Notes: generated by a model not told the origin, from the sequence alone. 36,445 nucleotides of DNA from Yersinia similis (GCF_001053095.1 NZ_CGBP01000038.1:1-36445), one strand, 5' to 3'. Shown: positions 8,524-17,144, counted from the stretch's first letter. Translations and numbers: made by a program.

Positions 8524-9720
8524 TCAAAAGCCAGTTCCCAGATCGAGTGCTTGTAATGCTTCTTCGGCGAGAGCGCTATTCGCTGTGTCCTGATGAGCGT
8601 GGATATTCAGTAAAGACAAGTCACCTTCAATCTCAGTTGCATCAGCCATATAGCGTGCATGGCGTACTTCTGCAATTGGTGTGGCAAGCCCCAATGAGCA
8701 CACAGTGATCAGGCTGTTGGTAATTAGCAGGCCCATATAAGACAGGAGTTTCATGGAAGAACGTAGCTTGATGTCACCTTGTAATGTTGTTTGACTAAAC
8801 AGGTAATTACGTTGGGCAACTATGCGGTAGCTGTTGGAAACCATGGTGCCGAGTAGCAACATCAGCATCATGAATAGCAGGTTGCTGAAATTCTGAATTA
8901 TCAGCATAGCTGTCTTATTTTCGTTGGCGATGGAACCATTCAGGGCCGATTGGAACAGATCGGCAAAAAACGCACCTGCGAACATCATAGCAACAAAAAA
9001 GAATGGGATAAAAATCAACACACTGAAAAAGGCGATTTTAATAAATGCTGATTTTTTTAACGTACTAATAAAAGATGAATTACCAAAAGAGAGGTTATTA
9101 ACGTACAGGCTGTGTTGCAACGTGCTCACAATGCCATTGATAACTGCCAGCAGGGGGACCAGAAGAATCGCAGAAACAGCAACGAGTGTAAGAGTCGTAG
9201 AAGGGCTGCTGGCAACAGAACCTAGAAACATCGCCATGACGACTATCACGGCATAGAGCCCCAGAATTAACAGCAGTGGGCAAAACAGTAACGCCCAATA
9301 AGCCTGTCCAGTCTGGCAGTGATAATTAAAACGAACACCACGATAGCTGGTCATAATGGCATTGTAGCGCCAGCCACGGATAATAAGCCATGGAATCAAT
9401 GCCAGAAACACCAGTGCAACCAAAAGGCCAAGTTTTGGGGAAATTGCCAATAATATATAGAATAAAATCACACCACCAATAACCATCAAGCGCCCTTTAA
9501 GGATCTCGATTGGCTCTGCGTGATAATCAAAACGATCACCGTTTAGCTCAGTATTGCCATAAAAGTAACGGCGACGACGTACGGTAGCCCAGGCAGAATA
9601 AACACCCAGTGTAATTATCGTTAGTAGTAAATTAACTAACCAGATAGAGAAATACTCGCCACCTTCGCCTTTGAAGGCCATTCTATGTAGCGATTTATTT
9701 TGTGAAGCGTTATCTGCCAT
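8524..9720 (-). CDS. yjgN: YjgN-family inner-membrane protein (DUF898)
   Basis: This 398-residue polytopic membrane protein has about seven hydrophobic segments. It opens with 'FSIWLVNLLLTIITLGVYSAWATVRRRRYFYGNTELNGDRFDYH', the hallmark of DUF898/YjgN. The family has two similar repeats; the second is visible as 'GRGWRYNAIMTSYRGVRFNYH'-like sequence near residues 115-135. A further 'FSQTTLQGDIKLRSS' near residue 305 echoes the repeated 'F...L.GD..' pattern. The function of YjgN is not established. It is the first gene of a two-gene leftward unit with the M48 protease, and the long AT-rich region upstream should carry its promoter. The gene symbol is by family resemblance to E. coli YjgN. Confidence 0.85.
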   Translation of the reverse strand: MADNASQNKSLHRMAFKGEGGEYFSIWLVNLLLTIITLGVYSAWATVRRRRYFYGNTELNGDRFDYHAEPIEILKGRLMVIGGVILFYILLAISPKLGLLVALVFLALIPWLIIRGWRYNAIMTSYRGVRFNYHCQTGQAYWALLFCPLLLILGLYAVIVVMAMFLGSVASSPSTTLTLVAVSAILLVPLLAVINGIVSTLQHSLYVNNLSFGNSSFISTLKKSAFIKIAFFSVLIFIPFFFVAMMFAGAFFADLFQSALNGSIANENKTAMLIIQNFSNLLFMMLMLLLGTMVSNSYRIVAQRNYLFSQTTLQGDIKLRSSMKLLSYMGLLITNSLITVCSLGLATPIAEVRHARYMADATEIEGDLSLLNIHAHQDTANSALAEEALQALDLGTGF

Positions 9721-10370
9721 AAACCTTTCATCCTATAGGTAATATAATCCGCCTATATGTTCCTATTTTTATTCACAATAGGTGTTATGGAGATAGATGA
9801 TATCCACATAATATTCACAAGGCAGTAAAGTGCAGAATAATAATCTCAAGTGAAATAGATCGCAAATGATGTTTTATTCTATTTTCATTATTTGATTTAT
9901 ATGGCTTAACTAACTAAATGATTTTATGAGAAATACTAAATTCCGCGCCCGGTTTTGTTTTTAGGGTAATTTGTCATTTATGACAACGAATGGCTCCTTT
10001 AATAATAAGATAATTCTTGTATTGATCGTGTGAAGCCATTATTTACCTCTCTAGGGATAATGTGAAATTCGTTTTTTTTTGTTATTAAAAAATAGACAGT
10101 AAGGGTATCAATTGTAATATTGTCAGTACAGGCCGCACGATTATTGATTGGATTAAACCATACTCAGGTATTCTAATCGCAGAGGAAGTACATCGCTTCT
10201 ATACTGTAATATCGGTGAATGGATGTTAATCGATTGTAGCAATGTGTGCTGGATGTAACAGTTGCGGTAGAGAAGGGGTGATCTTTGTCTTCTTTTCGGC
10301 GTAACATGCGCTTGATGGTAGATCCCGACAGAGGATGACGTGTCGGATAAAATCTTTTTAAGGAGAGGAT
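9721..10370. other. 650-bp AT-rich intergenic region
   Basis: This holds the divergent upstream regions of the yjgN-like gene (leftward) and the 185-residue gene (rightward). The one clear motif is a 16-bp palindrome at 9971-9986. A CCGACA/TGTCGG inverted repeat precedes the rightward gene at about 10325-10345. A short leftward frame (10153-10398) overlaps the rightward gene and looks non-coding. I see no RNA gene. Confidence 0.5.
9971..9986. promoter_or_regulatory. Palindrome TTGTCATTTATGACAA, operator-like
   Basis: A perfect 7-bp inverted repeat (TTGTCAT/ATGACAA) with a 2-bp centre. It lies about 250 bp upstream of the yjgN-like start and about 385 bp upstream of the rightward 185-residue gene. 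Size and symmetry fit a dimeric regulator's site; the loop is too short for a useful RNA hairpin. The regulator is unknown. Confidence 0.45.
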
Positions 10371-10928
10371 ATGCCGATTCCTGAACGTTTAAAACCACGC
10401 AAAGCCACTAAAAATCAGACACAGACACTGCTTAAGCTACTCGACGAGATATCCAGTACTCTCGAAGATAATGGTGATCAAGAAAACGATCGGGTACGAG
10501 AGCTTATTTCACAATGGAATGAAGTTGCTTGCCGAGAACATGATTTCCATGAGTTTAGGGATTTTCACGCCTATACCAGCAAAGAGGATTTTATTATTTC
10601 AGCCCAGCGTAAAGCTAAATATATCGAAGATTTTCAATATGCTGAGTCAATTGAACTTGTTAATGTTATCTCACAAGCGGAAGGTATCGAACCCGATATA
10701 CATTATGCGGTCGATCTTTTGGATGAGAATTTTCCTGATGGTGATGCTTCAGATCTCATATTTTGGCCTAACTATTGGTTTCAGAATGAAGATATGTTCC
10801 ACATTGAACTCACTCCGGAAGAGACCGTAGGCTATCTTATGGCTCGTTCAGGAAGAACGTTGCAAGGTGCTCCAGAGATTGAATTGAGATACCCCTATTA
10901 CAAGTCTTTAAACACACAGCCAGGGTGA
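10371..10928 (+). CDS. Conserved-looking hypothetical protein, 185 aa
   Basis: I do not recognise this gene. It has a strong ribosome binding site (AAGGAGAGGAT directly before ATG), so it is very likely translated. The product is soluble and acidic, with no signal peptide or membrane segment. The first 60 residues are helical and charged ('QTQTLLKLLDEISSTLED', 'NDRVRELISQWNEVACREHDFHEFRDF'). The middle has 'YAVDLLDENFPDGDASDLIFWPNYWF', and the end has 'ELTPEETVGYLMARSGR' and 'IELRYPYY'. The small acidic build recalls immunity proteins or antitoxin-like partners, but no toxin gene is adjacent. The gene stands alone between divergent and convergent neighbours. Codon use is a little more AT-rich than its neighbours. 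Confidence 0.75.
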   Translation: MPIPERLKPRKATKNQTQTLLKLLDEISSTLEDNGDQENDRVRELISQWNEVACREHDFHEFRDFHAYTSKEDFIISAQRKAKYIEDFQYAESIELVNVISQAEGIEPDIHYAVDLLDENFPDGDASDLIFWPNYWFQNEDMFHIELTPEETVGYLMARSGRTLQGAPEIELRYPYYKSLNTQPG

Positions 10929-10943
10929 ATGTTAATTCACCCT
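10922..10943 (+). terminator. Hairpin at the end of the 185-aa gene
   Basis: AGGGTGAAT (10922-10930) pairs perfectly with ATTCACCCT (10935-10943) over a GTTA loop. It includes the stop codon at 10926-10928. There is no U-tract after it, so it may act as a 3' stabiliser or weak terminator. Confidence 0.5.
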
Positions 10944-11030
10944 AAAGAGTTAAAGAAGCGATCGGTAGCGACATATGTTTACCGATCATGCGGTCAGCGT
11001 TATGGATGTTCTTGAGTGAAAACACCAATC

Positions 11031-11100
11031 TATACCCGTCATGCTTCAAGTTGCATGTGCGTTGGCTACGCTCGTTTCTGCTCCTGGCGCTAAGTGTCAA
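11031..11100 (+). repeat. Dispersed intergenic repeat, copy A
   Basis: The sequence starts TATACCCGTCATGCTTCAAG, then TTGCATGTGCGTTGGCT. The same head recurs at 35824 (same orientation), at 17321-17362 (inverted) and, in shorter form, at 25393-25416 (inverted). Such elements are common between enterobacterial genes, particularly in Yersinia and Serratia. I do not assign a formal family name. Confidence 0.7.
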
Positions 11101-11225
11101 TAATAGTGTCACCCGGATCACTTACTGGTTGTTGACGTTAAAATAAATAGACTCATCGGGATTAATGCGTTTCATCGCTCATTGGTGCCGAATGCATCGG
11201 CTTGTTTCGTACTGAAATAATGACA

Positions 11226-11248
11226 GGTGCCACGTCTTAGGTGGCACC
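11226..11248 (-). terminator. Hairpin downstream of yjjA-like gene
   Basis: GGTGCCAC (11226-11233) pairs with GTGGCACC (11241-11248) over a 7-nt loop, about 48 bp beyond the stop codon in the leftward direction. The tract after it in the leftward sense is only moderately T-rich, so this is a plausible but imperfect intrinsic terminator. Confidence 0.5.
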
Positions 11249-11295
11249 CTATGACCGTTATCTGATGACTTAAAACCTGATTACTTCAAATCTAC

Positions 11296-11796
11296 TTATT
11301 TCAACAGGAATGATTTCCCCTGTTTAAGCACCAAATCGCAGGCCTTGGTTTTGATTTTTTCTGTGATTTGCCCAGTACCTAGGTCATTCAGGTTTACGCT
11401 TTTGCCTTCACTGGTTTTCAGCAACCCGCCCAAGCCCTCTTCATAATCCGTACTTTTCGCCGTTTCTGTGCCACTGATACCCAGTTTGCTCATGAGCTGG
11501 TCTTTAATCGCCGTGGTGCCATCGCTTGATAACACATTATTCTGTACGCAATATTGCAAAATACCGGTGGCATTGTTCATGGTGCCTGCACTTAACGCTT
11601 TATCTCCGCCATTGAGTAAGTTAGTCAGTGATGACATTGATGACATTGATGGCAGTGATGATGAGCTACCGGCTGATTTACCGTATTGCTCTGCGGTACT
11701 TTTTACCGAATCCAATAAACTGTTGGCGTGAGCAGCACCGGTCACTAGAGGGGTAGAGAAAGCCAGTGCTAATAATAGGCGATGAATGTTATCCAT
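11296..11796 (-). CDS. yjjA: Secreted DUF2501 protein (YjjA-like)
   Basis: A 166-residue protein with a clear Sec signal peptide: a positive start, a hydrophobic 'LLLALAFSTPLVTGA', and cleavage likely after AAHA at residue 24. The mature part has a Ser-rich low-complexity stretch 'SAGSSSSLPSMSSMSSLTNLL'. It continues with 'GDKALSAGTMNNATGILQYCVQNNVLSS' and a second Cys in 'IKTKACDLVL', typical of DUF2501. Two cysteines about 70 residues apart could form a disulfide in the periplasm. The function of the family is unknown. It is a leftward single gene placed after tctA, with about 150 bp of its own upstream sequence. The E. coli homologue is YjjA. Confidence 0.82.
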   Translation of the reverse strand: MDNIHRLLLALAFSTPLVTGAAHANSLLDSVKSTAEQYGKSAGSSSSLPSMSSMSSLTNLLNGGDKALSAGTMNNATGILQYCVQNNVLSSDGTTAIKDQLMSKLGISGTETAKSTDYEEGLGGLLKTSEGKSVNLNDLGTGQITEKIKTKACDLVLKQGKSFLLK

Positions 11797-11950
11797 AGAA
11801 ACTCCTGTTTTATATGGCGGTCACAGCCAATACGGCGTGAGACCGTTAGAAAGGTTATTCATTGTTACCTTTAATCGTAGAATTGTTATCTTTATGGTGA
11901 TGATTGTTGTCTTCGACCGTAAGAATAGCTTACAGATTGCATTTTGGTCG

Positions 11951-13471
11951 TCAGATCTGATTGACAGGGGTGTTTATCTGACGGCGTTTACGCACGATCC
12001 ACAGTAGTAGTGGTAAAATTAGCACGATAACGGCCAGTATTAACAGGCTCTGTGCAATTGTGCTGGACCACAAAATAGTATAATCGCCATTACTGATCGA
12101 CAGGGCGCGGCGTAGGTTTTGTTCCAGCATCTCTCCTAGCACAAACCCCAGAATCAGCGGTGACATTGGGAAATTCATTTTCCTGAGCAGATAGCCGAAG
12201 ATCCCCAGCCCTACCATTAACAGCAAATCGAAAGTGGTGCTGTGTACCGCATAGACACCGATTGCCGATACGGCGGCAATCGCGGGGACCAGAAACCACA
12301 GTGGAATGGTTAACATACGAGTGAAGAAGCCGACCAGTGGCAGGTTCATTAGCAGTAAAATTACGTTAGCAATCAGCAGAGAGGCGATCAGCCCCCAGAC
12401 GATATCCGGTTGCTCGGTGAACATCGCCGGACCCGGTGTGATGTTATACAAGGTCAATGCGCCCATCATGACAGCTGTAGTACCCGAACCGGGGATCCCC
12501 AACGTTAGCATAGGAATAAAGGAGCCGCAGGCAGAGGCATTGTTGGCCGCCTCCGGTGCGGCAACACCACGGATATCCCCTTTACCGAAGCTCTCGCTGT
12601 TGCCACTGATGCGCTTCTCTGTCATGTAGGTCAGGGCACTGGCGATAGTGGCCCCCGCACCTGGCAGTACGCCGACGAAAAAACCGATGACAGAGGATCG
12701 CAGGGTTGGCCCGACGCATTGTGCGGCTTCTTTACGGTTGAACAGCAGACGCCCGGTTTTACGTACCAGTTTCTGACCACTACTGGTGCTCTCCAGCATC
12801 AGTAGGATCTCACTGACGGAGAACAACCCGATAACCACAACAATGAATTGGATACCGTCGGAAAGATGCACGCTATTAAATGTGAAACGATAAACGCCGG
12901 TGTTGGCATCAACGCCAATGGTTGCCAGCCCTAGCCCGATTAACGCCGCCAGCATTGATTTCAATGGGTTTTGGCTCATCATGCTCGCGAGGCAGGCAAT
13001 GGCAAAAACCATTAATGCGAAATACTCGGCTGGGCCGAAGGCCAGTGACCACTGCGCTAGCATCGGTGCAAACAGAATGATCCCACCAATAGCCAGCATT
13101 GAGCCGACAAACGAACTGACCGCTGAAATGGATAATGCAACTCCTGCCCGGCCTTGCTGTGCCATTGGATAGCCATCGAGAGCCGTCATGATAGCGGCGG
13201 CATCACCGGGCACGTTCAGTAAGATGGAAGAGATACGCCCGCCATATTCGCAACCGATATAAACCGTAGCCAGCAGAATCAGCGCAGACTCAGCGGGCAA
13301 TTTAAGGGCGAAGGCCAGTGGCAGTAAAATGGCGACACCGTTGATAGGCCCCAGCCCCGGCAGCAAGCCGACAATGGTGCCAATGAAACAACCGATCAGG
13401 GCAATCATCAGGTTCTGTGGTGTTAACGCCACTTCAAACCCTTGCGACAAATACATCCAAGTTTCCATCAC
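11951..13471 (-). CDS. tctA: Tripartite tricarboxylate transporter large membrane subunit TctA
   Basis: A 506-residue protein with about 12 membrane segments; the main permease subunit of the TTT family that imports citrate-type tricarboxylates. The family motifs are intact: 'GLLPGLGPINGVAILLPLAF' near residues 36-55, 'GVLPGAGATIASALTYMTEK' near 270, and 'GVAAPEAANNASACGSFIPM' with 'LGIPGSGTTAVMMGAL' near 305-340. It starts 7 bp after tctB with GAGG upstream of the ATG. It is the last gene of tctCBA. Substrate identity is by gene order and the adjoining TctDE system; other TTT systems carry other carboxylates. Confidence 0.92.
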   Translation of the reverse strand: MMETWMYLSQGFEVALTPQNLMIALIGCFIGTIVGLLPGLGPINGVAILLPLAFALKLPAESALILLATVYIGCEYGGRISSILLNVPGDAAAIMTALDGYPMAQQGRAGVALSISAVSSFVGSMLAIGGIILFAPMLAQWSLAFGPAEYFALMVFAIACLASMMSQNPLKSMLAALIGLGLATIGVDANTGVYRFTFNSVHLSDGIQFIVVVIGLFSVSEILLMLESTSSGQKLVRKTGRLLFNRKEAAQCVGPTLRSSVIGFFVGVLPGAGATIASALTYMTEKRISGNSESFGKGDIRGVAAPEAANNASACGSFIPMLTLGIPGSGTTAVMMGALTLYNITPGPAMFTEQPDIVWGLIASLLIANVILLLMNLPLVGFFTRMLTIPLWFLVPAIAAVSAIGVYAVHSTTFDLLLMVGLGIFGYLLRKMNFPMSPLILGFVLGEMLEQNLRRALSISNGDYTILWSSTIAQSLLILAVIVLILPLLLWIVRKRRQINTPVNQI

Positions 13472-13478
13472 TGCCTCA

Positions 13479-13910
13479 TTAGTTCAGCCATATGCCGAGC
13501 GGTAGGGTGACATCCAGTAAATAATCAAAGGCATAGAACAGCAATAGGCCCAGAGCCACACCAGAGAAAGCGGCGACCCCGATTTTCGCCCCAAATAACA
13601 AGGCAATACTGAACGTCAGCAGGGCCGTCGCCAATGGGAACCCGAGCCATTCAAACACCGCGGCATAGATCACCAATGTCAGCACCATCACTAACAGGCG
13701 ATAAAGCACTTTGGCATCGGGCCATACAATCACTTCAGGTTTACGCAGTAACAATAAGACGGCACAGAGTGTCATTAATGTCAGAATGGCTATTGGGAAG
13801 GGCCGTGGACCAAGAGGTTCATAGCTGTACTCACTTTGTATTCCCCAGCCAATAAATAGCCCACCGAGACATAGCAAGATCCAGATACCCGCAAAAATAC
13901 GATCGCTCAT
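13479..13910 (-). CDS. tctB: Tripartite tricarboxylate transporter small membrane subunit TctB
   Basis: A 143-residue protein with four predicted membrane helices, the usual size and shape of the small TTT subunit. It has the family's 'PLGPRPFPIAILTLMTL' loop after the first helix and a carboxyl pair of helices 'YAAVFEWLGFPLATALLTFSIALLFG' and 'VALGLLLFYAFDYLLDVTLPLGIW'. AGGAA lies before the ATG. It sits between tctC (14 bp upstream) and tctA. The partner is TctA in the inner membrane. Confidence 0.9.
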   Translation of the reverse strand: MSDRIFAGIWILLCLGGLFIGWGIQSEYSYEPLGPRPFPIAILTLMTLCAVLLLLRKPEVIVWPDAKVLYRLLVMVLTLVIYAAVFEWLGFPLATALLTFSIALLFGAKIGVAAFSGVALGLLLFYAFDYLLDVTLPLGIWLN

Positions 13911-13924
13911 GGTTTTTTCCTGCG

Positions 13925-14905
13925 TTATTTGGCAAGGCCAAAGGTTTTTGCCTGTTCGCGGTACTGCTCAACCTGTTTTTTGACGTAGCTATCAAGTTCT
14001 TTACCCGACAGATTGAATTCAAACAGGCCCCGTAAATCCCGTTGCTTTTTGAACTCATCAGTTTGTACCAGAGTATTAAAGGCCTTGGTCCACCATTGAT
14101 ATTCGGCGTCACTGACATTCGGCCCCAAATAAAATCCACGGATAATAGGCCAGACTAAATCGTAGCCTTGCTCTTTAGCGGTAGGGATAGCAGACAGTGG
14201 CTCAGGTAGGCGCTGTTCTGCATAAACGGCCAATACGCGCAATTTGTTACCGACCAGATAGGGCACCATTTCGCTTAAATCGCCAGATACCGCCTGAATA
14301 TGATTACCTAACAGTGCGGTGATAGATTCACCACCGCCTTCAAAGGCCACATAGCGCATGCTGTGTGGATCGACCCCCACCTTATTGGCTAATAAGGCGA
14401 CTTTCATCCAATCCTGACTGCCGATAGATGCCCCCGCCCCGAACACCACATTTGTCGGATCCTTGGTAAAGGCATCCATTAAGTCTTTTAGGGTTTGGTA
14501 AGGGGAGTCTGCGCGTACGGCGATCATGCCGTAATCTGTGCCAACGGAGGCCAGCCATTTGACGTCATTAACGTTATAACGGCCAAATTTATTCTGCGCC
14601 AGATTAAGCAATGAGCCACTGGAGAAGGCGACCACCGTACCAAACTCCGCAGGGCGCTGTGCCACGATGGCATTGTAGGCGACAGCACCAACGCCACCCG
14701 GCATGTAGGTCACTCGCATCGGGCGGTCAATGGTTTTGGTTTCCTGTAACGAAACCTGAATTAACTTACAGGTGAGATCAAATCCGCCACCGGGCTTGGC
14801 CGGTGCAATACATTCGGTGCGGTTCGGTGGGTCAATGGCGAATGCCGCCTGGATGGTGAACAGCAAAGCTGATGCAATCAGAGTGCGGGTCATTATTTTT
14901 CTCAT
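13925..14905 (-). CDS. tctC: Periplasmic tricarboxylate-binding protein TctC
   Basis: A 326-residue solute-binding protein of the Bug/TctC family. The signal peptide is residues 1-23, with cleavage after 'AAFA'. The mature start 'CIAPAKPGGGFDLTCKLI' is the conserved 'PxxPGGGxD' ligand loop. Further family signatures are 'MPGGVGAVAYNAI', 'VVFGAGASIGSQDWMKVALLA' and 'VAFEGGGESITALLGNHIQAV'. It captures the substrate in the periplasm for TctAB and probably also feeds the TctE sensor. AGAGG lies 6-8 bp before the ATG at 14905. A second in-frame ATG four codons in is also possible. It is the first gene of tctCBA, divergent from tctD. Confidence 0.93.
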   Translation of the reverse strand: MRKIMTRTLIASALLFTIQAAFAIDPPNRTECIAPAKPGGGFDLTCKLIQVSLQETKTIDRPMRVTYMPGGVGAVAYNAIVAQRPAEFGTVVAFSSGSLLNLAQNKFGRYNVNDVKWLASVGTDYGMIAVRADSPYQTLKDLMDAFTKDPTNVVFGAGASIGSQDWMKVALLANKVGVDPHSMRYVAFEGGGESITALLGNHIQAVSGDLSEMVPYLVGNKLRVLAVYAEQRLPEPLSAIPTAKEQGYDLVWPIIRGFYLGPNVSDAEYQWWTKAFNTLVQTDEFKKQRDLRGLFEFNLSGKELDSYVKKQVEQYREQAKTFGLAK

Positions 14906-15028
14906 CTTATTCCTCTTATTGTTTTCTCATAAATTGTGAGCGTTACCGCGATTGTGTGGTTATCGGATTGTTAAGTCATTAACCTTTCAGTTACCTTTCA
15001 ACGGGAAGGAAAAATTACAGGATGTGAT
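14906..15028. promoter_or_regulatory. Divergent tctC-tctD control region with TctD-like direct repeat
   Basis: This 123-bp gap should carry both promoters. At 14979-15000 two 11-bp units stand head to tail, TTAACCTTTCA and GTTACCTTTCA. They agree at 9 of 11 positions and share exactly ACCTTTCA. Tandem sites one helical turn apart are the usual target of OmpR/PhoB-type regulators such as TctD. The repeat lies 29 bp before the tctD start, so binding could also affect tctD itself. That TctD is the protein bound is inference. Confidence 0.5.
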
Positions 15029-15703
15029 ATGCGTCTCTTGTTAGTAGAAGATCACCCCGAGTTATCTCACTGGTTACAGAAGGCACTAACGCATGTGGGC
15101 TTCGCTGTGGATGTGGCGCATGACGGCATTGCCGCTGACCATTTACTGCAAAACGAAAATTACGCTCTGACAGTGCTGGATGTCGCACTGCCACGCTTGA
15201 ATGGCTTAGATTTGTTGGCGCGGGTACGTAAGCGAGGGCAAACGTTGCCAGTACTTTTATTAACGGCCAGAACGGAGGTGGCGGATCGGGTGAAAGGGCT
15301 GAACATGGGGGCTGATGACTATCTAACAAAACCGTTCGAACTGGATGAACTGGAAGCGCGTATTCGTGCGCTATTGCGTCGCAGTATGGATACGGCAGTA
15401 CAAGCATTGCAATTTGGCGATCTAACTTATCACGATGAGGGCTATTTCCTTCTGGATAACAAGCCATTAGCACTCACACCACGGGAATCCACCGTATTGA
15501 CCACGTTGATGCACCGCCGTGGCAGGCCGGTTGCCAAGCAGCAATTGTTCGAACAAATGTTCACCTTATCTGATGAAGCCAATCCGGAATGCATCGAGTT
15601 GTATATCCACCGGGTGCGTAAAAAGTTGCAAGGCAGCAACGTTGCCATCCAAACATTGCGTGGTCTTGGTTACAGCCTGGAATGTACCGATAATGTACGC
15701 TAG
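15029..15703 (+). CDS. tctD: Response regulator TctD
   Basis: A 224-residue OmpR-family regulator. The receiver domain has the acidic pair E7-D8, phospho-acceptor D51 ('LTVLDVALP'), T79 ('LLLTA') and K101 ('YLTKPF'). The carboxyl winged-helix domain (about 125-220) ends in the usual 'IELYIHRVRKKLQGSNVAIQTLRGLGYSLE'. It should activate the divergent tctCBA genes when phosphorylated by TctE. An AGGA lies 8-11 bp before the ATG. Its last 11 bp overlap the tctE start, so the pair is translationally coupled. Confidence 0.94.
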   Translation: MRLLLVEDHPELSHWLQKALTHVGFAVDVAHDGIAADHLLQNENYALTVLDVALPRLNGLDLLARVRKRGQTLPVLLLTARTEVADRVKGLNMGADDYLTKPFELDELEARIRALLRRSMDTAVQALQFGDLTYHDEGYFLLDNKPLALTPRESTVLTTLMHRRGRPVAKQQLFEQMFTLSDEANPECIELYIHRVRKKLQGSNVAIQTLRGLGYSLECTDNVR

Positions 15704-17123
15704 CCAGTGGCGTTGGGTTAAAACACCCCATTCGTTGTTCCATCAGTTGCTACTGTTTTTTGGTGTACCTTTGCTGATTTTGGCGAGTATTTCTATCTAT
15801 ACCGATTATCTCAGTGCCATGAATGCAGCCACACTGGCTTATGATCGCACGTTATTAGCCTCCGCGCGGACAGTGGCTGAACGGTTGGTAGTACGCAATG
15901 GGCAGCTTGAGGTCGATGTACCTTATATCGTCTTGGATAATTTTGAACGCAATATGAATGATCAGCTTTACTACCAGGTGATCACTCCAGAAGGCAAAAG
16001 TATCGCGGGGTACAATGACTTGCCGCTACCGCCAGCTAACACGCCACGCTCGGCACTGTATTCCGCCTTGGTGCATTTTTATCACGCTGATTATCATGGT
16101 AAACCAATACGTGTCGCCGCATTTTATCAACCGGTTAATGAGTCTGGTGTCATGGGTATGGCGATGGTGTTGGTGGCGGAAACACTGTCATCCCGGAATG
16201 GTTTGGCGCAACAGATCATGGTATCTGCGATTTTAACCCAAAGCATATTGGTCGTGCTGGCGTTTGCGATGGCCTACATTTTGCTCAAATGTCTGCTCAA
16301 GCCGCTACGAAAACTTTCTAGCCTGATGGTGCGGCGCGATCCCGGTGATTTGACGCCCATCCCCAATGTTTTGCCTTGGTCAGAGATGGAGCCGCTATTG
16401 TTGGCGTTTAACCGTTATATTGAGCGGCTACGCGAGATGCTGGCACGTCAGGGGCGTTTTAGCGCCGATGCGTCTCATCAGTTGCGTACTCCATTGGCTG
16501 TCTTGAAAACACAGGCTGCGGTGGCACTAGCCAGCTCATCTCCTCAGCAATGGCGAGAAAGTTTACAGGCGATGAGCCATACGCTGGACCATACCGTCTT
16601 ACTGACTGACAGGTTATTGCAGTTATCCCGCATGAAAATACACGAACGCACATTGGCACCGGTCAATCTGGTCCCAGTATTGCGCGATGCCTGCTTCGCA
16701 CGGCTTTCTCAGGCGCGCAGTAAACAGATCGATCTCGGTTATGAGGGGGTGTCCGAGTGCTGGATTGATGGCGATGCCTTGTTGCTGAGCGAGTTGTGCG
16801 ACAACTTGTTGGATAATGCGTTGAAATATACCCCAAGGCACGGTGTCGTCACGGCTCGGTTGGTCAAGGAGCAACATGCGGAGCAATGCCTGATGGAGAT
16901 CGAGGACAGCGGCCCTGGTATTGCACAAGGTGACATTATGCAGGCGCTAATACCTTTTAACCGGCTTGATAATGTTGGCGAGCAGCAGGGCGCGGGATTA
17001 GGGCTGGCCTTGGTGAAAGATATTACGGCTTACCATACCACCCGCCCAGAGTTACTGCGTAGCGAGTTACTCGGCGGTTTATTGGTGCGGATAAGTTTTC
17101 GTTTGCAACGTATCAGCCCGTAA
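15693..17123 (+). CDS. tctE: Sensor histidine kinase TctE
   Basis: A 476-residue membrane kinase. It has one membrane helix near residues 17-37, a periplasmic sensor of about 140 residues, a second helix at about 176-199, and then a HAMP-like linker. The H box 'FSADASHQLRTPLAVLK' contains H262. The N box 'LSELCDNLLDNALKYTP' and the G box 'IEDSGPGI' and 'GAGLGLALVKDI' complete the kinase. I choose the ATG at 15693, which overlaps the end of tctD by 11 bp. Frames reaching further upstream (to 15519) only read tctD out of frame. A strong hairpin at 17145-17184 follows the stop. Confidence 0.93.
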   Translation: MYASQWRWVKTPHSLFHQLLLFFGVPLLILASISIYTDYLSAMNAATLAYDRTLLASARTVAERLVVRNGQLEVDVPYIVLDNFERNMNDQLYYQVITPEGKSIAGYNDLPLPPANTPRSALYSALVHFYHADYHGKPIRVAAFYQPVNESGVMGMAMVLVAETLSSRNGLAQQIMVSAILTQSILVVLAFAMAYILLKCLLKPLRKLSSLMVRRDPGDLTPIPNVLPWSEMEPLLLAFNRYIERLREMLARQGRFSADASHQLRTPLAVLKTQAAVALASSSPQQWRESLQAMSHTLDHTVLLTDRLLQLSRMKIHERTLAPVNLVPVLRDACFARLSQARSKQIDLGYEGVSECWIDGDALLLSELCDNLLDNALKYTPRHGVVTARLVKEQHAEQCLMEIEDSGPGIAQGDIMQALIPFNRLDNVGEQQGAGLGLALVKDITAYHTTRPELLRSELLGGLLVRISFRLQRISP

Positions 17124-17144
17124 TAATTTTTTAATTCGGTGATT

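Larger units (their letters stand above)
10929..11295. other. Intergenic region with repeat copy A and a hairpin
   Basis: 367 bp between convergent genes. It contains the first copy of the dispersed repeat (11031-11100) and a terminator-like hairpin at 11226-11248. No credible coding frame is seen. Confidence 0.5.

Noticed and set aside
11786-12007. 73-residue rightward frame between yjjA and tctA
   Set aside because: Starts inside the yjjA signal region and ends inside tctA; no motif.
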